Source: Sulfuricurvum sp. (GTDB taxonomy: Bacteria; Campylobacterota; Campylobacteria; Campylobacterales; Sulfurimonadaceae). From it: a stretch of 60,656 nt of DNA. The first letter of the stretch is position 1; each line of letters begins with the position of its first letter. Of the stretch, positions 55,622-60,656 are shown in pieces. The notes beneath the pieces were generated by a model. The model worked only from the letters and a program-made list of their open reading frames with translations. It made no database searches and was not told where the DNA came from. The translations under genes were made by a program, and so were the position numbers. The stretch spans positions 1-60,656 of the forward strand of contig JAGXFM010000001.1 of assembly GCA_024637215.1 (NCBI GenBank), read 5' to 3'.

Positions 55622-58240
55622 ATGTCAGCTACCCACTACGATCCCAAAAATATTGAAGAGACTTACTATCCTATATGGGAGAACCGAGGCTATTTTGAGG
55701 TTGAGGGGAACCTATCTATACAAAAACCGAATAAACATTTTGCCATCATGCTTCCCCCTCCGAACGTCACGGGATCATTGCATATCGGTCATGCGCTAAA
55801 TCATACCCTTATTGATATCATCACCCGCTACAAACGGATGGACGGCTATGCCGCTCTGTGGCAGCCGGGAACCGACCATGCAGGGATCGCGACCCAAAAC
55901 GTCGTCGAAAAACAGCTCCTTGCCGAGGGGTTAACCAAAGAAGAGCTCGGACGCGAAGCGTTTTTGGAACGGGTATGGAAATGGAAAGCGCACAGCGGCG
56001 GAACCATTGTGAGCCAAATGCGTAAAATGGGGGTATCGCCTGCGTGGAGCCGTGAACGTTTTACGATGGATGAAGGGCTAAAATCCTCCGTTAAAGAGGC
56101 ATTTGTCCACCTCTACAACCAAAACCTCATTATACGCGGTAACTATATGGTCAACTGGTGTACCCATGACGGTGCACTCAGCGACATCGAAGTGGAACAC
56201 GAAGAGCACCAAGGGAACTTCTACCATATGCGCTACCCCTTCAGCGACGGCAGCGGGCATATCGTGGTCGCTACTACCCGACCTGAGACCTATTTCGGCG
56301 ATACCGCCATCATGGTACACCCTGATGATGAGCGTTACCTCCACCTCATCGGACAAAGCGTCACTCTGCCGCTCATCAACCGCGAGATCAAAATCATCGC
56401 CGATGGCCATGTTGATCGTGATTTCGGAACCGGTGTCGTTAAAGTCACCCCCGCCCACGATACGAACGACTACGAAGTGGGCAAACGTCATGATCTCGAA
56501 TTCATCACCGTTTTCGATGAAAAAGGGATACTCAATCACCATGCGGGAGAGTTTGAAGGATTAGAGCGTCTCGAAGCACGTGCGATAATCGTTAAACGCC
56601 TCGAAGAAGCAGGGTTTATCGAGAAAATCGAAGAACATACCCACCAAGTGGGGCATTGCTACCGCTGTAAAAATATCGTAGAACCCTACATCTCCAAACA
56701 GTGGTTTGTCCGCAAAGAGGTCGCGCGCGGTTCGATCGATAAAACCAATGAAGGGTTGGCACAGTTTTTCCCTCCGCACTGGATCAACAGCTACAATGCA
56801 TGGATGGGCGACCTACGCGATTGGTGTATCTCACGTCAGCTTTGGTGGGGACACCGTATCCCTGTGTTTTACTGCGACGATTGCGGCCATGAATGGGCAA
56901 GCTTAGAGGAAAATCCTGAGAGTTGTCCCCATTGTGCGAGTAAAAACTTCACCCAAGATCCGGATGTTCTCGACACGTGGTTTAGTTCCGCCCTTTGGCC
57001 GTTCTCGACTCTGGGATGGGGGAACGGTGACAGTGCGCAAGATCAACTCTTCCAAAGTGAAGATATGGCGAAGTTCTATCCCAACACCCTCATGATTACC
57101 GGATTTGATATCCTCTTCTTTTGGGTGGCACGGATGATGATGATGGGGGAAAGCTTTACGGGTGAACTGCCGTTTAAACACATCTATCTCCACGCTTTGG
57201 TACGGGATGAACACGGGCAAAAAATGTCCAAATCCAAAGGGAACGTTATCGATCCGCTCGATATGGTCGAAAAATACAGTGCCGATGCGCTGCGCTTTAC
57301 GTTAGCCGTCCTTGCCGTTCAGGGGCGTGACATCCGCCTTAGCAACGACCGTCTGGAGCAAAGCCGTAACTTTACCAACAAACTCTTCAACGCTTCCAAA
57401 TTCTTGCAAATGAATGTTCCGACCTTTAAAGATTTAGCGGATCAAGAGATCACTACACCGTTGGGTCGCTATATGCTCTCGCGTTTCCATCGTGCAACGG
57501 CAGAGACGAGAGCGTTCTTGGACGAATACCGCTTTAACGATGCGGCAACGGTACTCTATCGCTTCTTATGGAACGAGTTCTGCGACTGGGGTATCGAACT
57601 GGGCAAAGCGTCAAAAGAGAGCGTTAATGAGTTGGGAAGTATCTTTAAAGAGTCGATGAAACTCCTCCATCCGTTTATGCCGTTTATCACCGAATTTCTC
57701 TACCATGAGCTTTCAGGGACAACCCTCGAAGAGGGGAACTCGATCATGATTATGACCTATCCGGATAATATCACGGTTGATGAGGCCATCGAAGCGGAAT
57801 TTGCGATCATTATGGATGCGATTGTTACCCTTCGCCGTGCCAAAACACTCGTTGATTTAGGAAACCAAAAAATCGACCTCGCTTACCTCAAATGCGGCGG
57901 CGATCAAACTATGATGGCACCGTTTATTGTGCGCTTGGCAAAAGTCGAAACGCTCCATTTTACCGACACTAAAATCGATAACGCCATCAGCGATATCGGA
58001 GAATCGGTTGAGGTATACTTGCCGACCGAAGCTATTGATTTAACCCCTATTATTGATCGACTCACCAAACAGCGCGAAAAACTCCAAAAAGAGGCGGATA
58101 AGCTACGCGGGATGCTCTCCAATGAGCGTTTCGTCGCCAACGCTCCCGAAGCCGTTATTACTGAAAATCGTAACGGACTTAGTGATGCCGAAGACAAAAT
58201 TACTAAAATTGGCGCTCAACTCAGCGCGTTAGGAAACTAA
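55622..58240 (+). CDS. valS: valyl-tRNA synthetase
   Basis: An 872-residue class I synthetase. It has PPPNVTGSLHIGHALNHTL (HIGH), an editing domain beginning near GNYMVNWC, the zinc-type Cys set CDDCGHEW/CPHC, and the KMSKS loop GQKMSKSKGNVIDP. The C-terminal coiled coil is LTKQREKLQKEADKLRGML. The ORF track start at 55520 lies before the promoter; ATG 55622 (MSATHYDPKNIEETYYP) fits the family. Confidence 0.97.
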   Translation: MSATHYDPKNIEETYYPIWENRGYFEVEGNLSIQKPNKHFAIMLPPPNVTGSLHIGHALNHTLIDIITRYKRMDGYAALWQPGTDHAGIATQNVVEKQLLAEGLTKEELGREAFLERVWKWKAHSGGTIVSQMRKMGVSPAWSRERFTMDEGLKSSVKEAFVHLYNQNLIIRGNYMVNWCTHDGALSDIEVEHEEHQGNFYHMRYPFSDGSGHIVVATTRPETYFGDTAIMVHPDDERYLHLIGQSVTLPLINREIKIIADGHVDRDFGTGVVKVTPAHDTNDYEVGKRHDLEFITVFDEKGILNHHAGEFEGLERLEARAIIVKRLEEAGFIEKIEEHTHQVGHCYRCKNIVEPYISKQWFVRKEVARGSIDKTNEGLAQFFPPHWINSYNAWMGDLRDWCISRQLWWGHRIPVFYCDDCGHEWASLEENPESCPHCASKNFTQDPDVLDTWFSSALWPFSTLGWGNGDSAQDQLFQSEDMAKFYPNTLMITGFDILFFWVARMMMMGESFTGELPFKHIYLHALVRDEHGQKMSKSKGNVIDPLDMVEKYSADALRFTLAVLAVQGRDIRLSNDRLEQSRNFTNKLFNASKFLQMNVPTFKDLADQEITTPLGRYMLSRFHRATAETRAFLDEYRFNDAATVLYRFLWNEFCDWGIELGKASKESVNELGSIFKESMKLLHPFMPFITEFLYHELSGTTLEEGNSIMIMTYPDNITVDEAIEAEFAIIMDAIVTLRRAKTLVDLGNQKIDLAYLKCGGDQTMMAPFIVRLAKVETLHFTDTKIDNAISDIGESVEVYLPTEAIDLTPIIDRLTKQREKLQKEADKLRGMLSNERFVANAPEAVITENRNGLSDAEDKITKIGAQLSALGN

Positions 58241-58642
58241 TTGCAGTTTCGGGAACTCTCCGCATCCGAGTTAGTGGAGGGGTTTGCCCTCCTCACAACC
58301 CTCCGCCCAGAACTCACCTCCGATCAATTTGACGCATTCATCACCTCACAATATCCCAAAGATTACCGACCTATCGGTGCGTATCAACGCGGTGAGTTAC
58401 AAATTTATGCGGGAGTGAGCATACGGGAGAATTTAGAACTGGGACGCCATTTGATCGTGGATGATTTTGTGACCTATGGCGGATATGAGCATCTAAGCCG
58501 TGGAATGATCGATTATTTGGTCGATTACGCCAAAATATACAAATGCCAATCTATTTTAGTGTGGGGAAAACAACAGGGGTTAAACTTGAATGATTTAGAG
58601 GGATTCCGCCCCAAACGGGACGGGTTTATCAAAACCTTTTAA
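58241..58642 (+). CDS. GNAT-like acetyltransferase-fold protein
   Basis: A 133-residue protein starting at TTG directly after the valS TAA, with GGAAAC as a ribosome site. The pattern of a helical N-terminus, beta strands (LQIYAGVSIRENLELGRHLIVDDFVT) and a helix (GGYEHLSRGMIDYLVDYAKIYKC) resembles GNAT acetyltransferases, with the acetyl-CoA loop replaced by GGYEHLSRG. The substrate is unknown. The stop abuts the converging yceI stop with no gap. Confidence 0.7.
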   Translation: MQFRELSASELVEGFALLTTLRPELTSDQFDAFITSQYPKDYRPIGAYQRGELQIYAGVSIRENLELGRHLIVDDFVTYGGYEHLSRGMIDYLVDYAKIYKCQSILVWGKQQGLNLNDLEGFRPKRDGFIKTF

Positions 58643-59209
58643 TTACTCCTCAATCCCCTCGATCTCAACCACCATTTTCACTTCGTCTCCGACGACCACG
58701 CCGCCCGCTTCAATCGCTTTATTCCAGTTTAGACCGAAATCTTTTCGGTTAACTTTTCCGCTCAATACAAAACCTGAACGCTGATTGCCCCAAGGATCGG
58801 TTACCGTGCCCCCCATATCGATATCTAAAACCACTTTTTTGGTAATTCCCCGAATCGTTAAGTTTCCGGTCATTTTGGTTTTGGTAGCACTTGTCATGAC
58901 AAAATTAATATCGCCGAATTTAGCGGTATCGAAAAAATCGGCACTGCGTAAATGATCATCACGTTTTGCGATACCGGTATCGACCGACTCGGCCTTGATA
59001 GCGCCGCTCAGGGATTTAAACTGCCCTTTATCCAAATCATACATTCCTGAAAAATTACCGAATTTTCCGGTTACGGTACTAATCATCATGTGTTTTACTT
59101 TAAAACCCACATTCGAATGTGAAGGATCGACTTTATAGAGTGCGGCAGAGGCAACACTTACGCTCATTACTAATCCGGCTAATGCCATCGCTATCAAATT
59201 TCGCTTCAT
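58643..59209 (-). CDS. yceI: YceI family periplasmic lipid-binding protein
   Basis: A 188-residue exported protein with a signal peptide (MKRNLIAMALAGLVMSVSVASA). The lipocalin-like YceI barrel is marked by DPSHSNVGFKVKHMMISTVTGKFGNFSG, ADFFDTAKFGDINFVMTSA and GNLTIRGITKKVVLDID. Members bind polyisoprenoids. It stands divergent from pyrF across about 170 bases. Confidence 0.93.
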   Translation of the reverse strand: MKRNLIAMALAGLVMSVSVASAALYKVDPSHSNVGFKVKHMMISTVTGKFGNFSGMYDLDKGQFKSLSGAIKAESVDTGIAKRDDHLRSADFFDTAKFGDINFVMTSATKTKMTGNLTIRGITKKVVLDIDMGGTVTDPWGNQRSGFVLSGKVNRKDFGLNWNKAIEAGGVVVGDEVKMVVEIEGIEE

Positions 59210-59380
59210 GAGATACCCTTTTTTATTTTAGTCTTTTGAATATTGTAGGCTGTTTTCATCAATGAATTATTAATGCAATACAAATGGACGTTTTTTTTAA
59301 GATTTAATACAGCACTCCCTCTCAACCCTTTCAAAACTTCTCTTGGTTATACTTTTACCAATATTATCCAAAGGCTTATC

Positions 59381-60064
59381 ATGCAATTGTGCGTCGCACT
59401 TGATCTCCCGAATCAGGAAGAGAACTTAGCCCTCGTCGAAAAACTCAAAGAGTACCCCCTATGGCTGAAAGTGGGTCTACGCTCGTATATCCGTGACGGT
59501 AAGCCGTTTATCGATGCCATCAAAGCGATCAATCCCGAATTCAAAATTTTTCTAGACCTCAAGCTCTACGACATCCCCAATACGATGGCGGATGCCGCAG
59601 AATCGATCATGTCTCTAGGGGTCGATATGTTCAACGTCCATGCCTCCGCAGGACGCAAAGCGATGCACGAAGTGATGAAACGGCTCTCCCCTTATGAAAA
59701 CCGCCCTCTCGTCCTCGCAGTCACCGCCCTCACCTCGTTTGAAGAGGGAGAGTTTAAACACGTGTACGGAGAGAAAATCGCACCCAAAGCGGATCGTTTT
59801 GCACAAGATGCGCATGAAGCGGGGTTGGACGGAGTCGTGTGCAGTGCCTACGAGAGCGCTTCGATCAAATCACTCACATCGGATACCTTTATCACCCTCA
59901 CCCCAGGAATCCGACCGTTCGGTGAAGATGCGGGAGATCAAGAACGGGTCGCTACCGTCGAAATCGCACGGGATGAAAAAGTTGACTTTATCGTTGTCGG
60001 GCGACCGATTTACAAAGCATCCAATCCTGCCGAAGTCGTCGAAAAAATCCTCGCGATTTTATAA
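59381..60064 (+). CDS. pyrF: orotidine 5'-phosphate decarboxylase
   Basis: A 227-residue TIM-barrel enzyme making UMP. The active-site stretch is FLDLKLYDIPNTMADA with the Asp-Lys-Asp set, and VHASAGRKAM and TPGIRPFGEDAGDQERV hold the phosphate and base. The ORF track start at 59273 adds 36 unlikely residues; ATG 59381 (MQLCVALDLPNQEENL) follows CAAAGG and fits the family. Confidence 0.95.
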   Translation: MQLCVALDLPNQEENLALVEKLKEYPLWLKVGLRSYIRDGKPFIDAIKAINPEFKIFLDLKLYDIPNTMADAAESIMSLGVDMFNVHASAGRKAMHEVMKRLSPYENRPLVLAVTALTSFEEGEFKHVYGEKIAPKADRFAQDAHEAGLDGVVCSAYESASIKSLTSDTFITLTPGIRPFGEDAGDQERVATVEIARDEKVDFIVVGRPIYKASNPAEVVEKILAIL

Positions 60065-60114
60065 ATTGGAATATTCCTTGCTTTATTTCTTATAAATACC
60101 TGCAAGGAGACTGC

Positions 60115-60261
60115 ATGAAATTTATGGATAAAATCGAGCTGGTTGTAAAACTTAAAGAAAAAATTGCCGAAGCAAAAGCTTCTAATGAGGTTCTAGCTAC
60201 GCAGTTACAAGCCCTTTTGGATCAAATTATCGCTACTCCCAAAAACTCTCCCGCAATTTAA
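60115..60261 (+). CDS. 48-residue helical protein
   Basis: Too short for the ORF track. It reads MKFMDKIELVVKLKEKIAEAK and continues as an amphipathic helix to residue 40, ending PKNSPAI. A strong ribosome site (CAAGGAGAC) precedes the ATG and a perfect hairpin follows the stop by 7 bases, so it is probably expressed. It has heptad-like spacing and may form a coiled coil. No function is known. Confidence 0.6.
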   Translation: MKFMDKIELVVKLKEKIAEAKASNEVLATQLQALLDQIIATPKNSPAI

Positions 60262-60268
60262 CGCATCA

Positions 60269-60289
60269 AAGCACCTATTTAAGGTGCTT
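60269..60289 (+). terminator. hairpin after the 48-residue gene
   Basis: AAGCACCT-ATTTA-AGGTGCTT is a perfect 8-base stem with a 5-base loop. Only a short T-rich stretch follows (GTTATG), so termination may be weak. It separates the pyrF-side genes from tRNA-Ser. Confidence 0.6.
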
Positions 60290-60305
60290 GTTATGTACGT
60301 ATGCT

Positions 60306-60311
60306 TATAAT
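60306..60311 (+). promoter_or_regulatory. -10 box of tRNA-Ser
   Basis: GCTTATAATTACGCC carries a perfect TATAAT 21 bases before the mature tRNA-Ser 5' end, suitable for its own promoter. Confidence 0.6.
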
Positions 60312-60332
60312 TACGCCCTCTTTAATAACACT

Positions 60333-60422
60333 GGACGAGTAGGAAAGCGGCTGAATCCACCTCCCTGCTAAGGAGACGTACTGGCAACGGTACCGAGAGT
60401 TCGAATCTCTCCTCGTCCGCCA
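60333..60422 (+). tRNA. tRNA-Ser (GCT)
   Basis: A 90-base class II tRNA with encoded CCA. Acceptor GGACGAG pairs with CTCGTCC. The anticodon loop CTGCTAA gives GCT (serine, AGC/AGT codons). A long variable arm (CGTACTGGCAACGGTAC) and T arm GAGAG-TTCGAAT-CTCTC are present. It is the likely target of the integrase that begins downstream. Confidence 0.95.
60395..60422 (+). other. candidate integrase attachment site (tRNA-Ser 3' end)
   Basis: The T arm, acceptor 3' strand and CCA of tRNA-Ser form the classic core used by tyrosine integrases. An integrase-like start lies 200 bases downstream on the same strand. The exact crossover and the second att copy are outside what can be seen. Confidence 0.4.
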
Positions 60423-60544
60423 CCACATCAATTTAATCCCCTCTAATATAATCCAAAAAGACAAACACAAACCCATTAAATAGGCACTTTTAACGCTATT
60501 TAGCCTCTAATACGTATTTATTCAATACAACTACATCCACATTC

Positions 60545-60609
60545 TTAATGTACCTTTTAATGTACTTTCGTATAATGTACCTCATCAATACCTAAAAAAG
60601 GTACATTAA
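60545..60609. repeat. cluster of TAATGTAC repeats before the integrase gene
   Basis: Three direct copies of TAATGTAC begin at 60546, 60558 and 60573, and an inverted copy lies at 60600-60609. The first copy with its flank (TTAATGTACCTTTT) and the last (AAAAGGTACATTAA) form a perfect 14-base inverted repeat. The third copy overlaps a TATAAT. They look like binding sites for a regulator or for the integrase arms. Confidence 0.75.
60571..60576 (+). promoter_or_regulatory. -10 box of the integrase gene
   Basis: A perfect TATAAT in TTTCGTATAATGTACC, inside the repeat cluster and 46 bases before the ATG. A protein bound at the repeats would block it. Confidence 0.55.
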
Positions 60610-60622
60610 TTAGGGGTAAATT

Positions 60623-60656
60623 ATGGCGAAAAGACAGGTTACACCGCTCACCGATA
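60623..60656 (+). CDS. 5' end of a probable tyrosine integrase
   Basis: Only 11 codons are in the window (MAKRQVTPLTD), then the sequence stops. This opening resembles P4-type integrases, where a short basic start is followed by PLTDTQI and DUF4102. An AGGGGTAA ribosome site precedes the ATG. The tRNA gene just upstream and the lack of any other gene in between fit an island end. The call is tentative because so little is seen. Confidence 0.55.
   Translation, partial: MAKRQVTPLTD

Noticed and set aside
56078-56542. Overlapping 154- and 153-residue frames within valS
   Set aside because: Both are shadows of valS in a higher-GC stretch; neither has a ribosome site.
60291-60476. A 61-residue minus-strand frame across tRNA-Ser
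   Set aside because: It reads the tRNA backwards (RTRRDSNSRYRCQ), a common false call over tRNA-Ser.

Overview
The window looks like the chromosome of a chemolithotrophic Campylobacterota (Epsilonproteobacteria), in the Sulfurimonas/Sulfuricurvum neighbourhood. This is inferred from gene order and protein style. The order rplU-rpmA-obgE-proB-fmt-birA-parA-parB-atpF'FHAGDC-tolQR-tolA-tolB-pal-cpoB-slyD-fabD-mtnN matches, from memory, the order in Campylobacter jejuni. The block argG-rplI-hslV-hslU-era, the N-terminal MFDATT of HslV, a CetB-like PAS protein and Csd4/Csd6-type cell-shape enzymes point the same way. I saw no rRNA, CRISPR array or complete insertion sequence. No gene-free stretch exceeds 300 bases; the longest are 60423-60622 (about 200), 59210-59380 (about 170), 26972-27119 (about 150) and 31710-31850 (about 140).

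Layout. 1-337: a tRNA cluster (a cut-off tRNA 3' end, Asp, Val, Asp). 407-1441: a DUF2238 membrane protein facing a glycine-zipper lipoprotein. 1485-4676 (minus): a periplasmic copper module (CusF-like chaperone, small secreted protein, TolC-type lipoprotein, Tat-exported two-domain multicopper oxidase). 4761-7161: a small unknown protein, YigZ, MutY and an unknown protein. 7151-31709 (minus): a nearly uninterrupted 24.5-kb run carrying, in transcription order, a MutS-family protein with an HNH-like tail, dapE, a thioredoxin-like protein, ridA, ribosomal proteins L21/L27, obgE, proB, fmt, birA, chromosome partitioning genes, the whole F1 part plus b/b' stator of ATP synthase, the Tol-Pal envelope system, slyD, a degenerate AAA/Fis regulator, fabD, an amidohydrolase, mtnN and a TtcA-like tRNA thiolase. 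31851-35063: a PAS sensor protein, a MATE exporter, a small unknown protein and an MFS transporter. 35090-36218: flagellar flaG (with a good sigma-28 promoter), fliS and a small FliT-position protein. 36305-53020 (plus): one tightly packed run, argG, a ferredoxin-thioredoxin-reductase/rhodanese fusion, rplI, hslVU, era, two peptidoglycan-trimming cell-shape enzymes, then a nine-gene type IV pilus / MSHA / type II secretion-like machine without any pilin, prepilin peptidase or retraction ATPase. 53028-60261: a UvrD-type helicase, fliW, valS, a GNAT-like protein, yceI, pyrF and a 48-residue protein. 60333-60656: tRNA-Ser(GCU) followed by the first codons of a probable tyrosine integrase, so a genomic island probably begins at the right edge.

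How the genes work together. The central blocks are core cell biology: energy (ATP synthase), envelope energisation (TolQRAB-Pal-CpoB), chromosome segregation, translation and proteolysis. The less ordinary material is the pilus-like export machine immediately behind two peptidoglycan peptidases, the truncated MutS with an HNH-like tail, the FTR-rhodanese fusion, the copper-handling operon, and the island junction with its repeat array at the integrase promoter. Starts were moved from the ORF track where ribosome binding sites or family alignment favoured another codon; each case is noted.
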